Of a stretch of DNA of 64,000 nucleotides, positions 33,184-42,470 are shown in pieces (the stretch's first letter is position 1; each line of letters begins with the position of its first letter). Below the pieces are notes generated by a model. The model worked only from the letters and a program-made list of their open reading frames with translations. It did not search any database and was not told the origin of the DNA. The DNA lies in NCBI GenBank assembly GCA_965249525.1, contig OZ252237.1, positions 124,001-188,000 of the forward strand. Direction: 5' to 3'. The position numbers were made by a program, and so were the translations under genes. This DNA comes from G965240465 sp965249525 (lineage in GTDB: Bacteria; SAR324; JACQKK01).

Positions 33184-36138
33184 ATGTTGAACATGAAAGA
33201 CATGTTGGGTTCGCTAAGAGCGGCTTTCAAGCAGTCGACTGGGGATGAATCTAAAGAGGACAATCTTCGTTGGGGGTGGCTGTTTTCTCTGGTGATGATT
33301 TTGGCGATGGTGGTGATGACTGCCGTGGTGAGCAGCTTGGCTTGGCAGTATAACCAGAGTTCCCCCCAGCAATTGCAAGAAAAAGGTCAGCAAACCTTGG
33401 AAAAATTGGAGGCTTCTTGGAGTGCGCAGCTGAAGCATTTGGAAGCACTGTTGCATTTGGCCATAGCGGGAGAAGTGTCTGATGGAATGTTAAAGGGGTG
33501 GGTGCAGCGTGAGTTCAGCACCCAAGGCATCATGGGTTTTGGATGTTTACTGGATTCACGCCACAAGCAGGTTTGGAATCTTGATCAGTCTGCGGCCAAT
33601 TTGCCTGGCCCTAAGCGTCCGGCTGCAGAGTTGCTGGCAAAGGTACGCATGTATGGGGAGCGTTCATGCCAGCTGCATCCTCGCATGGATGATTGGCCCT
33701 GGATTTTGGAATGTCACATACCTTCTTTTGTGGGTGGCAAATATCAAGGGACGCTGGTGCTATTTTACACCACAGCATCGCTTAGCAATGCACTGGCGTT
33801 AGAAGGTTTTAACGAAAGATTTCGTTTGAAAATGGCTGCTTCGGCAAGAGATCTTCTTGTGGAAGCTTCGGTGACGGATTATTTAACCGGTGATTATACA
33901 CGCAGGCTGCTAGAAGTGGGAGGAGTTTCTCTGGCGCTGGAATTGGGCCGGGTTGCTAGCGGAAGGGACTTATGGTTGTGGGGCTTGAGTGGCTTGCTAT
34001 TGGTGATGCTGCTAACCATTTTATGGCTATTTTATTTTCAGGTTTGCCAAAGTAGTCGCCGTGAACGAGCATCGCATGCTTTGATGCTAGAGAAAGAGCG
34101 CCTCAGTCACTTAATTCGCACCTCCGTGCAGGGAATTTTAGTGCATCGCAAGAATAAGATTGTGTTCGCCAATCCGGTGCTTGCCAGTTTGTTTGGTTAT
34201 CAGCACCCCTCAGAGATGTTGAAAATATCTTTGGGGACAATGTTTCCACTCTCACAGCTAGATACGCTTCGTAGCGCAAGCAAGGGCAATGGGGATGATC
34301 CTGCTTCTTATTTTCAATGTACTGCGCAACATTACAGTGGTCGCAATTTATGGCTGCAGGGGAAGTCATCTCGTATGCGCTGGAATAATGAGGATTGCAT
34401 TCTTACCACGTTGGTAGATTTGACACACCACAAAGAAGCTGAGGAAAAAGTGCACCACCATCAGCACCTTTTACAAACCGTGGTGAACAATTTACCGTTT
34501 TGGATTTACTTAAAGAATGCACAGAGCGATTTTCAGTTACTCAATCGTCAGCTGTTGGAGTCTTTGGGGATATCAGAACAAGATGCCAAACAGCTAGACA
34601 TGTGCCAGATACAAAAACGTGTGGGCGATAATTTAACCGACATGGCTTATTATGACCAGCAGGTGCTTAACACAGGTGAGAAATTGGAACGCCAGCTAGA
34701 ATTTAACGGGCTGCAGGGCAAACAGATATTTAAGATGGTCAAGCTGCCGTTGTTTCAACCTGATGGGGAGTTACAGGCTGTTTTGACTTACGCCGAAGAT
34801 ATTACCCAGCGTCATTTGGCTGAACAACGTTTGCAAGAAAGTGAGAAGCGCTACCGAGATTTATTTGAAGCTACCTTTGAAGGGTTGGTGGTGTTGCATC
34901 ACGAGCGGGTGATAGCGGCCAATGAAGCTTTTGGTCATCTGATGCGCCATGAGGTGGATAATATGATGGGTATGGAGCTTGATAAGTTTTTATTCGCTGC
35001 GGGTTCTGGAGAAGAAGCCAACAAATTACCCAACAAGCTAGCACATTTGGAAGATGGTCAGTATGAAGCCCGTTTGCGTCGTAAGGATGGAGCAATGGTA
35101 GATGTAGAAGTACTGGCACGCTCTCATGAATACACTGGTCGTCCGGTGATTGTAATGGCTTTACGGGATATTAGCGAACGTAAGCGCATAGAATATATGG
35201 TGCGCCATTTTGTCTCTATGGTGAGCCATGAGCTGCGTACACCGCTCACCTCCATTACCGGTTCACTGGGGTTATTGATGGAAACACAACATGGTGCGTT
35301 GGATAGAGAAACACAACAGTTGTTGGGTATAGCAAGGAAAAATTGTGAGCGTCTCATTCGCTTAACCAATGATATTCTAGATATTTCTCGTTTGGAAACC
35401 GGCCGCCTGCGCTTTAAAGAGAGCAAACTGGATATAGGTGCTTTGGTAGAGCAAGCAACCCAAGAAATACGCGCCTATGGAGAAAGCTTTCAGGTAGACT
35501 TTCGCATTCATCGCTCCAGCGACCAAATTTGTTTGGTGTATGCTGATGCCGACCGTATGCTGCAGGTGCTGACTAATTTGATGTCCAATGCGGCCAAATT
35601 TTCGCCCGCTGGAGAAACTGTGGATATTTATCTAGAACCTGAATCCGAACATGTATGTATCCACGTTTGTGACCGTGGTCCGGGCATCCCTGCACACGTT
35701 ACCCAACAGGTGTTTTCTCCTTTTTTTCAAGTGGAAAATAGACAGCCAAGCAAGGGAGGAAGCGGCTTGGGATTGAGTATCGCCAAACAAATTATTGAAC
35801 ACAGCGGTGGCAGTATAGATGTAAAACCACGTCCTGGCGGGGGCGCAGCATTTTATTTCTATTTGCCTCTTGTATTGCCTGCTGTTGCTGAAAAAGCCTT
35901 CAAACAGAAAGCTATACCGTCTGTCAAGGCACCTACCCGTAGCAAAGTAACCAAAAAGGCAGCTTCTGCTAACAACACGCGCCATACTGCCAAATCTGTC
36001 AAGAAGGCAGCCAATGACCAATCAAACAGTACCAAAACCAAGCATAACCCCGTTGTTCCATCCCCTAGGTCAGGCGGTTCTTCTCATATGCCAGAATCTT
36101 CTGATCAAGGGACACATACTTCTAGAGGTCTTTCGTGA
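33184..36138 (+). CDS. Membrane-bound PAS sensor histidine kinase
   Basis: The 984-residue protein has a transmembrane helix near residues 36-62, a periplasmic sensor of about 200 residues, a second helix near 260-285, three PAS-like regions (about 300-420, 430-550 and 555-670), then the kinase core: phosphoacceptor His in VSHELRTPLTS (about 684), N box NLMSNAAKFS (about 800), G boxes DRGPGIP and GSGLGLS. A 95-residue Lys/Ser/Thr-rich tail follows. Its stop overlaps the GTG of the next gene, so the partner is the CheY-like protein. I start at ATG 33184 with GGGGTGG upstream; GTG 33172 is an alternative. The signal sensed is unknown. Confidence 0.88.
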   Translation: MLNMKDMLGSLRAAFKQSTGDESKEDNLRWGWLFSLVMILAMVVMTAVVSSLAWQYNQSSPQQLQEKGQQTLEKLEASWSAQLKHLEALLHLAIAGEVSDGMLKGWVQREFSTQGIMGFGCLLDSRHKQVWNLDQSAANLPGPKRPAAELLAKVRMYGERSCQLHPRMDDWPWILECHIPSFVGGKYQGTLVLFYTTASLSNALALEGFNERFRLKMAASARDLLVEASVTDYLTGDYTRRLLEVGGVSLALELGRVASGRDLWLWGLSGLLLVMLLTILWLFYFQVCQSSRRERASHALMLEKERLSHLIRTSVQGILVHRKNKIVFANPVLASLFGYQHPSEMLKISLGTMFPLSQLDTLRSASKGNGDDPASYFQCTAQHYSGRNLWLQGKSSRMRWNNEDCILTTLVDLTHHKEAEEKVHHHQHLLQTVVNNLPFWIYLKNAQSDFQLLNRQLLESLGISEQDAKQLDMCQIQKRVGDNLTDMAYYDQQVLNTGEKLERQLEFNGLQGKQIFKMVKLPLFQPDGELQAVLTYAEDITQRHLAEQRLQESEKRYRDLFEATFEGLVVLHHERVIAANEAFGHLMRHEVDNMMGMELDKFLFAAGSGEEANKLPNKLAHLEDGQYEARLRRKDGAMVDVEVLARSHEYTGRPVIVMALRDISERKRIEYMVRHFVSMVSHELRTPLTSITGSLGLLMETQHGALDRETQQLLGIARKNCERLIRLTNDILDISRLETGRLRFKESKLDIGALVEQATQEIRAYGESFQVDFRIHRSSDQICLVYADADRMLQVLTNLMSNAAKFSPAGETVDIYLEPESEHVCIHVCDRGPGIPAHVTQQVFSPFFQVENRQPSKGGSGLGLSIAKQIIEHSGGSIDVKPRPGGGAAFYFYLPLVLPAVAEKAFKQKAIPSVKAPTRSKVTKKAASANNTRHTAKSVKKAANDQSNSTKTKHNPVVPSPRSGGSSHMPESSDQGTHTSRGLS

Positions 36139-36545
36139 GCACTCAACTTCCATTTTTGAAAAAGCTGATGTTAGTGGAAGATGAACCGGATATTCGGTTT
36201 GTTATCTGTCAAGTCTTAGAAAAACTGGGGGGGTTTGAAGTATTCCCCTGCGCCAGTGGTGCAGAGGCTCTAGAGACCATCAATACATTTGATCCTCAGC
36301 TTGTTCTATTGGATGTGATGATGCCAGATATGGATGGTCCCGCTACACTGAAGGCACTGCGCAAGCTGCCACGTTTGCAAGCACTGCCCATCGTGTTTAT
36401 TACTGCTAAGACACAACTGGATGAAGTAGAAAAACTAAGAAAAATGGGTGCCCAAGCTGTCATCAAAAAACCTTTTGATCCCAAAAAACTGTCAGAACAA
36501 CTGCGATCCATTTGGCAAGAAGCTACACAGGCAAGGGCCTCATAA
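36135..36545 (+). CDS. Single-domain CheY-like response regulator
   Basis: The 136-residue protein is a receiver domain only: acidic pair in LVEDEPDIR, phosphoacceptor Asp in LLDVMMPDMDG, Thr in FITAKT and Lys in VIKKPFDP. There is no output domain, so it signals by protein interaction or acts in a phosphorelay. The GTG start overlaps the kinase stop by 4 bases (GTGA). Confidence 0.9.
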   Translation: MSTQLPFLKKLMLVEDEPDIRFVICQVLEKLGGFEVFPCASGAEALETINTFDPQLVLLDVMMPDMDGPATLKALRKLPRLQALPIVFITAKTQLDEVEKLRKMGAQAVIKKPFDPKKLSEQLRSIWQEATQARAS

Positions 36546-36632
36546 CAACCATTGCCAGCGGGCAGTTGATGGGAATTTCTACTTATTGTAGCGTGTTCAA
36601 ATGAGAGAAAGTTCAAGAAAGCGTTACGCTGC

Positions 36633-38432
36633 TTAAAGATGCATGTTTCCAGAGCGTATGATTTGGAGTGTTTTGGCATCTAAAGGTTGGTAGGCGCTGG
36701 CTGTGCTGGCTAGGTAGTATATTTGTGTATGTGCGGGTAGTTTTTCCACTCCTTCTTGGCGCAGGCGGGTTTTTTGCAGTTTGAATACGCCTGAAAGCGG
36801 TAGTTGCTTCATCACGCGTACAAAGACTGGGATAGCGTATGCGGGCAGTTTTTTGCGTGCTTGCTGCGCCCAATTTTTTAATTGTGCTTTTGCTGCTGGC
36901 TGCAATTGCACGGCAGCCAATCCTGCTCTGCCCTCACATCCCGGTACGCAAACCCCCACCACACTGGCTACTGCAACCCCTGGCCAGCCAGAGACCACCG
37001 CTTCTACTTCTTGGGTGGATATATTCTCTCCTTTCCAACGAAATGTATCTCCTAGACGGTCTACAAAAAAATAGCAGCCGTTGCCATCCTTACGCAGCAA
37101 ATCGCCACTGCGGAAATAACTATCACCTTTGCGTCTCACATGATGCAACACCTTGGCGCGACTGGAACGCTCATCAGTATATCCCCCAAAAGGAGTCAGC
37201 AGTCCCATCCGACCCAACAACTCTCCCGCTTCTCCCTCGGCGCACTCCAGGCAGCGACCCCCGCTATCCCGCAGTGGCTCCCCTTGGTCATCCAGGCGTA
37301 CCAGTAAATCATTGGCAGCTATTCGCAGTACGGGCTTTCCTACAGACCCTGGAGTGTGGTTCAGGTTGATCATTGCCAAATTGCCCTCAGTGGAGGCATA
37401 AAACTCACGCAACTGGCTAATACCAAACCGTTGCTTGATCTGTGGCCATAGTTCACCCCTGAGTCCATTGCCCAGTATTAAACGAATCCGATGATTGCGC
37501 TCAGCCTTACTGGGGGGTTGGTTCAACAAATAACGCACCAATTCGCCGATATAGACAAATACCGTGGCATTGGCAGCTGTGGCTTCTTGCCAAAAGCGAC
37601 TGGCATGAAAACGATGCGCCAATGCCAAGCGTGCACCACAAACCAACACTGAACCCAAGGCAATTAGTGCTCCATTGCTGTGATACAGCGGCAGTGGACA
37701 ATACAGGCAATCCTCCTTTTTCAAATCCATGGCGTAATTACCCATTAACAAGCCTGCGGTCATCCAGCGTGTGTGTGAGATTCGTGCAGCCTTGGGCAAT
37801 CCTGTGGTGCCAGAGGTGTATACCAATAGTGCCGTCTCTTTGCCTTTCAATGGCAGTTGTGGCAGCGGTCGTACTTCAACCCTGGCTGCTTCTGCAGCAA
37901 AATCCACCGCACCTTCAGGCCATTTTCTTGCTGTACTTGATTCATCAAACCGTTGCCTATTTTGCCGCTCTATCCACAACGGCACCCACTTTTTTCCCGC
38001 TAGCTTTGCCTGCTGCTGTTGCCATAATGGTTGCAACTCTTGTAAAACCTCTTCTCCCACCACCCAGCAAGAAGCTCCACTGATTTCCAACACATGCTTT
38101 AAATTTTCCCCTTTCAGTCCAGGATTAATTAATGCGGTCACCAGACCCAAGCGTGCACCTGCCAGCAATATTTCCAGATAGGCGAGCCGATTTTCCATCA
38201 TCAGTGCTATCACCTGCCCGCTGCCAATTCCCCTAGCTTGTAAAACCCTCCCACGTCGGTTAACACGCTCATTCAATTCCTTCCAACTCCATTCCTCCCC
38301 TTCATATCTACAGCATGGTGCGTTCCCACGCTTCTGCACCTGTTGCTCCAAACATTCCGCTATTGTTCTCCCTCGCAACAATAACCGCAGGTAAGCAAGC
38401 AAAAACGACAAAAAACGCCACCAACCAGCCAT
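36633..38432 (-). CDS. Long-chain acyl-CoA synthetase, FATP/FadD6-like
   Basis: The 599-residue adenylate-forming enzyme activates fatty acids to acyl-CoA. The ATP motif YTSGTTGLPKAARISH lies at about residues 212-227; FYASTEGN, YFRSGDLLRKD and DRLGDTFRWKGENISTQEVE follow. The last three and the N-terminal hydrophobic helix (FLSFLLAYLRLLL) are typical of the very-long-chain fatty acid transport protein branch. It begins 2 bases after larE ends, so the pair is probably cotranscribed. Confidence 0.85.
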   Translation of the reverse strand: MAGWWRFLSFLLAYLRLLLRGRTIAECLEQQVQKRGNAPCCRYEGEEWSWKELNERVNRRGRVLQARGIGSGQVIALMMENRLAYLEILLAGARLGLVTALINPGLKGENLKHVLEISGASCWVVGEEVLQELQPLWQQQQAKLAGKKWVPLWIERQNRQRFDESSTARKWPEGAVDFAAEAARVEVRPLPQLPLKGKETALLVYTSGTTGLPKAARISHTRWMTAGLLMGNYAMDLKKEDCLYCPLPLYHSNGALIALGSVLVCGARLALAHRFHASRFWQEATAANATVFVYIGELVRYLLNQPPSKAERNHRIRLILGNGLRGELWPQIKQRFGISQLREFYASTEGNLAMINLNHTPGSVGKPVLRIAANDLLVRLDDQGEPLRDSGGRCLECAEGEAGELLGRMGLLTPFGGYTDERSSRAKVLHHVRRKGDSYFRSGDLLRKDGNGCYFFVDRLGDTFRWKGENISTQEVEAVVSGWPGVAVASVVGVCVPGCEGRAGLAAVQLQPAAKAQLKNWAQQARKKLPAYAIPVFVRVMKQLPLSGVFKLQKTRLRQEGVEKLPAHTQIYYLASTASAYQPLDAKTLQIIRSGNMHL

Positions 38433-38434
38433 CG

Positions 38435-39382
38435 CTAAGTTTTCTCCTTCTTTGTATCTTCTTCAGCAGGGTTGTTGTGCAGACTCTCATTCATGGAGCC
38501 GCTGCGAAAGCCCTGCAAATCCAAGGTTACATATCGCCAGCCCAGTGAACGCAGCTTATCTTGGGCTTGCTGATGATGTTGCAGCAGCAAATCCCATTCT
38601 TGCGGCAGTATCTCAATGCGGGCAATATCTCCATGATGGCGCACCCGCAACTGACTTAAACCCAGCGAATGCAGCCAAGCTTCTGCTCGTTCAATGCGTG
38701 CTAGCAGCGCAGTGTCAATTTCCAGTCCATAAGCCACCCGACTAGCCAGACAGGCTGCTTGGGGCTTATCCGCGGTTTCCACACCATAAAAATGCGCCAA
38801 AGCACGCACCTCCGCTTTGCTTAAATCACACTCTGCCAGTGGAGCGCGCACTCCAAATTCTGCTGCTGCCCTCAAACCCGGACGATGTTGTTTCCCATCG
38901 TCTGCATTGGTGCCGCTGAGGACTGTGGCATTTCCCTGCTGGCGGGCAATTTCGGTCAGCTGCATGAACAAGCTGCGTTTGCAAAAGTAACAGCGATTTG
39001 TTCCATTGGCACGATAAGCAGGTTGTAACAACTCATCGGTTAATAAAGTCCGATGCGCCAAGCCCCAGCGACGGGTCAATTGGCGGCACAGATTTAAATC
39101 GGAGCGTTTTAAGCTGGCTGAAGCAGAGGTAACCGCCAGCGCAGCTTGTCCCAGCTGACGGCAAGCCAACCAGGCTACCAAAGAACTGTCCACCCCACCT
39201 GAAAAGGCCACCACTACTCTCTTACAAGCAGCAAACCATCTTTCCAATGCTTGTCGTTTCACTTGCAATGCTGCGGGCAAGCGGGAGGAAGGATTCATAC
39301 TTCCAGCTGCTTTTGTTGCTGATTGGGCTTGCTGTTGGGTATAACCAACAGCAGCAAGATGGTAAGGGGTTATGATATCCAT
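38435..39382 (-). CDS. larE: LarE-type sacrificial sulfur transferase
   Basis: LarE donates its own cysteine sulfur to build the nickel-pincer nucleotide of lactate racemase and relatives. The 315-residue protein has the PP-loop SGGVDSSLVAWL, the LarE motifs NRCYFCKRSLF and SGTNADDGKQHRPGL, the sacrificial-cysteine region AACLASRVAYG and the final DLQGFRSGSMNE. The larB, larC and larA genes are not in the window. The start may be ATG 39382 or ATG 39298; the first 28 residues have no counterpart I recall. Confidence 0.85.
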   Translation of the reverse strand: MDIITPYHLAAVGYTQQQAQSATKAAGSMNPSSRLPAALQVKRQALERWFAACKRVVVAFSGGVDSSLVAWLACRQLGQAALAVTSASASLKRSDLNLCRQLTRRWGLAHRTLLTDELLQPAYRANGTNRCYFCKRSLFMQLTEIARQQGNATVLSGTNADDGKQHRPGLRAAAEFGVRAPLAECDLSKAEVRALAHFYGVETADKPQAACLASRVAYGLEIDTALLARIERAEAWLHSLGLSQLRVRHHGDIARIEILPQEWDLLLQHHQQAQDKLRSLGWRYVTLDLQGFRSGSMNESLHNNPAEEDTKKEKT

Positions 39383-39530
39383 GGGTTGCTACCAATAGTG
39401 ATAAAAAAGGACAAGGTACCCTGGTAGAATTTTACAGGGAGACAAGGCTATCTTTACCGCCTGTGTGAATGGAGGCAAGTGACCATTCCCGATTTTTTTT
39501 CACCAGCGGTCAAAAGGCTTACTTGCTGTC

Positions 39531-39561
39531 TTGACAGCAACTGAGACCAGGAGGCTACAAT
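39531..39561 (+). promoter_or_regulatory. Candidate sigma-70 promoter for tRNA-Gly
   Basis: A perfect TTGACA (39531-39536) and a near-consensus TACAAT (39556-39561) are 19 bases apart and end 53 bases before the tRNA, the right orientation for it. Confidence 0.5.
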
Positions 39562-39614
39562 GTGATGGTAGCTTTTGCCAAAGTTAGGTGTTTGTTGTTG
39601 AGGTGAGGCTTCAA

Positions 39615-39686
39615 GCGGGAATAGCTCAGTGGTAGAGCACAACCTTGCCAAGGTTGGGGTCGCGGGTTCAAATCCCGTTTCCCGCT
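39615..39686 (+). tRNA. tRNA-Gly(GCC)
   Basis: Acceptor GCGGGAA pairs with TTCCCGC; the anticodon arm CAACC-TTGCCAA-GGTTG is perfect with GCC at 39647-39649; the T loop is GGTTCAAATCC. Discriminator is T, as in other bacterial glycine tRNAs. CCA is not encoded. Confidence 0.96.
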
Positions 39687-39802
39687 CTTTTCTTGCTGAA
39701 ATGCTGTTAAAAAGCAGGTGCCTGTCGGTGCAGCTAATGTGGACAACAAGGTTTTTACACCATTCTTGATAAGACTGGGGAAACAGTTGAAAGACTGTGT
39801 TC

Positions 39803-40588
39803 TCAGCGCAGTTGAATCAAGAAGGCTTGAGCCAATTGTGGTTCTGCAGTTGCCAGGTGGTTTTTTAGCGATTGGGCTTCGTTTTTAGCTAGTGGACCTA
39901 TGCGCAGTTGTTGAATATCTGCCCGTTGGCGGATATGGATTTTTTCTGTGGACACGCGAGAAGCTAGCAATTGGCGATAGCGTGCAAGGCAGCTTGGTGA
40001 GCGGCAGGCAGCGACTTGCAGTGCGAAGGATGGTAAGGCAGGAGCAGTCGTTTCAACAGCGGCTTGGCTGTCTGGGGAGGCATTTTTGGAGGGAGAGATA
40101 GTTGTGGGTTTCTTGGAAATAGCTTGGCTTGGGAGTAATGGTTGTGGGTTGCGTTGGACTTGTTGGTGAGAGTTGGGAGTTTTCAGAGAGGCCCAGCCGA
40201 GCAGCATGCCTATGGTGAACAGGGTGACCATGGCAGCGCCTATTTTGAAAAGGCTGTTCTGAGGGGTAGTGATGTTCCAATTGCCTTGGCTGTGCAATAC
40301 CCGCACTTGAGGTGGCGGTGGTGGGCCTGCAGCAGCTTTAAAGGAGGCAACTGTGGCAGTGGCATCTATGGATGTTGCAGGTTTTTGTGTGCCCGAGGGT
40401 GTACGTGCTGCGCTTGTTGTAGAGGAAACCTCATGGGTTGAAAGCCCATCTTCGGATAGTTCATAATCGTCCAGCTTGCTGAGGTCTTCAAAAAACACAG
40501 CCAAGTCTGTATCCTCCTCCCATTTTTCTTCGCTGGGAGGACCTTTTTTAGAAGGGTCTTCTTGTTGGGAAAAATTTGAGGATTCCAT
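39803..40588 (-). CDS. SPOR-like single-pass membrane protein
   Basis: The 261-residue protein has a long acidic, Ser/Thr/Pro-rich cytoplasmic part, one transmembrane helix (FKIGAAMVTLFTIGMLLGWA, about residues 117-136), a Pro/Ser-rich periplasmic linker and a C-terminal SPOR-type domain (FALQVAACRSPSCLARYRQL ... LRIGPLAKNEAQSLKNHL). SPOR domains bind denuded septal peptidoglycan, so a role at division sites is likely. AAGGAG lies 7 bases before the ATG. It stands alone downstream of tRNA-Gly on the opposite strand. Confidence 0.75.
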   Translation of the reverse strand: MESSNFSQQEDPSKKGPPSEEKWEEDTDLAVFFEDLSKLDDYELSEDGLSTHEVSSTTSAARTPSGTQKPATSIDATATVASFKAAAGPPPPPQVRVLHSQGNWNITTPQNSLFKIGAAMVTLFTIGMLLGWASLKTPNSHQQVQRNPQPLLPSQAISKKPTTISPSKNASPDSQAAVETTAPALPSFALQVAACRSPSCLARYRQLLASRVSTEKIHIRQRADIQQLRIGPLAKNEAQSLKNHLATAEPQLAQAFLIQLR

Positions 40589-40812
40589 GCCTGACTCCTT
40601 GGCTTTTTTAACACCTGTTTATCAGCTGTTTTGAGACAATTGATTGCCTTGCAACAATTTGTCTGGAATGATGCAAAATCTACGCCATTAACAAAGAAGA
40701 CTATACCCCCCTATTCTCGCATCCTTGCTTTAATGGCTAAAAGGAACCGCTAGACGGTCGCAGTATTTTTTATCAGTGAAGGGGTTATTGTAGCCAAGCT
40801 GAGATGCACCAT

Positions 40813-41484
40813 TTATTTTTGCAGTTGGTGGTGTCGTACAATGGAACCTTGGGCCATATAAATCACATCCTCAGCGATGTTGGTAGCATGATCAGCAATA
40901 CGTTCTAAGTGACGGGAGACAGTCAATTGGGACATTAGTACCTCTAGATGTTCAGGATGCTGGCGCATTTCTTGTAATGCCCGTTTGAACATATCACGAT
41001 TGAGTTCATCTACTTCGTCGTCCATCATACGCACCGCTTGTGCCTGCTGAGGGTTCATGTCTGTCAAGGCTTGTAAGCATTGCTCTAACATTTGACGGGT
41101 TTTCTCCATCATTGCACCTATGTTTAAGTCGGATCTATCAATGTTCTGTTGAGCGATTGTGCAAGCGCGTTTGGCAATATTCACAGCCAAATCTCCAATA
41201 CGTTCTAGATCGTTGTTAATTTTCATAATGGCCACCAGCAAACGCAAATCGCTGGCTACAGGCTGATATAAAGCCAAAATCTTCAGACATTCTTCTTCAA
41301 GATCCACCTCTGCCTCGTCAATTCCACGGTCTGCGGCTATAACAGTGTCGGCCAGGGCATCATCGCGTTGATTGAAAGCTTGCATAGATCGGAGTACCTG
41401 CTGGAACACTTCTGTCCCCAGGCTGTGGATGCGCTCGCGTATCTTAGACAATTGTTTTTGCATGTGGGAAAGGGGGGTACTCAT
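40813..41484 (-). CDS. phoU: Phosphate transport regulator PhoU
   Basis: PhoU links Pst transport to PhoR/PhoB signalling and holds Pst in check. The 223-residue protein consists of two three-helix repeats with metal-binding signatures, LERIGDLAVNIAKRA and LERIADHATNIAEDVIY. The ATG at 41484 gives the usual length; a longer frame to 41643 runs into pstB. It is the last gene of the pst unit. No phoB or phoR is visible nearby. Confidence 0.94.
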   Translation of the reverse strand: MSTPLSHMQKQLSKIRERIHSLGTEVFQQVLRSMQAFNQRDDALADTVIAADRGIDEAEVDLEEECLKILALYQPVASDLRLLVAIMKINNDLERIGDLAVNIAKRACTIAQQNIDRSDLNIGAMMEKTRQMLEQCLQALTDMNPQQAQAVRMMDDEVDELNRDMFKRALQEMRQHPEHLEVLMSQLTVSRHLERIADHATNIAEDVIYMAQGSIVRHHQLQK

Positions 41485-41518
41485 GTTTCCATAATGAGGA
41501 AAAAGGGTTGTGGTGGGT

Positions 41519-42457
41519 TTAGCCAAAGCGTCCAGTGATGTAGTTTTCTGTATCCAGGCATTTTGGTTGGGTGAACAAGCGACGGGTTTTGTTATATTCC
41601 ACCAGCTTACCCAAGTACAGGAAGGCAGTGTAGTCCGATACACGCGCGGCTTGCTGCATGTTATGTGTGACGATGATAACAGTGTATTTCTTTTTTAATT
41701 GGCCAATCAGTTCTTCTATGCGGGAGGTGGCAATGGGATCTAGGGCAGAACAAGGTTCATCCATCAGGATGATTTCTGGACTAACCGCAATGGCACGCGC
41801 GATACAGAGCCTTTGCATTTGCCCGCCCGAGAGGCTTAGTGCAGATTCATGCAGGCGATCTTTCACCTCATCCCATAAAGCGGCAGCACGCAGGCTTTTT
41901 TCTGTTGCTGTTTCCAATGTGCTGCGGTCGCTTATTCCGGAAATGCGCAGCCCATAAATGCTGTTTTCATAGATAGATTTGGGAAAGGGGTTGGAGTTTT
42001 GAAATACCATGCCCACTTTTCGCCTTAATGAAATGATGTCCACCTTGGATTGATTGATATTTTCTCCGTCTAAGAGGATATTGCCCTCCGTATAAACGGT
42101 TTCTACCAGATCATTCATACGGTTGAAAGCGCGTAGCAAGGTGGATTTTCCGCAGCCAGAAGGGCCAATAAAGGCTGTGACTCGTCCTCTGGAGATACCC
42201 ATGTTGATATGAGAGACTGCAGGTTTTTGGCCGTAATAGATGGAGAGTTTTTCAATTTGTATCAAGGGATTAGATACTTCAATGCAGAAGGTTTCGGGGC
42301 GCTGTGCCATAGCAGAGACCTTTTTGGAGGCTGTTTTCCTCTTTGGCTTAGAGGGTTGTAGCAGCGATATGCTGTGAGAAGAAAGTGTATTTTCAGTCAA
42401 AGTATAATTTCCATCAGTAAGAGGTTTGCAATATCTGTTGGTACTCAGAAGATTCAC
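41519..42457 (-). CDS. pstB: Phosphate ABC transporter ATPase PstB
   Basis: The ATPase of the high-affinity phosphate importer shows Walker A GPSGCGKSTLLRAFNRMND, LSGGQMQRLCIARA, Walker B LMDEPCSALDP and VTHNMQQAARVSD, all PstB-specific in flavour. From GTG 42457 it has 312 residues; starting at ATG 42310 (MAQRPETFC) would give 263, closer to the family norm, and an AAGG lies upstream there too. The gene follows pstA by 13 bases. Confidence 0.93.
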   Translation of the reverse strand: MNLLSTNRYCKPLTDGNYTLTENTLSSHSISLLQPSKPKRKTASKKVSAMAQRPETFCIEVSNPLIQIEKLSIYYGQKPAVSHINMGISRGRVTAFIGPSGCGKSTLLRAFNRMNDLVETVYTEGNILLDGENINQSKVDIISLRRKVGMVFQNSNPFPKSIYENSIYGLRISGISDRSTLETATEKSLRAAALWDEVKDRLHESALSLSGGQMQRLCIARAIAVSPEIILMDEPCSALDPIATSRIEELIGQLKKKYTVIIVTHNMQQAARVSDYTAFLYLGKLVEYNKTRRLFTQPKCLDTENYITGRFG

Positions 42458-42470
42458 GGGGTTGCCAACC

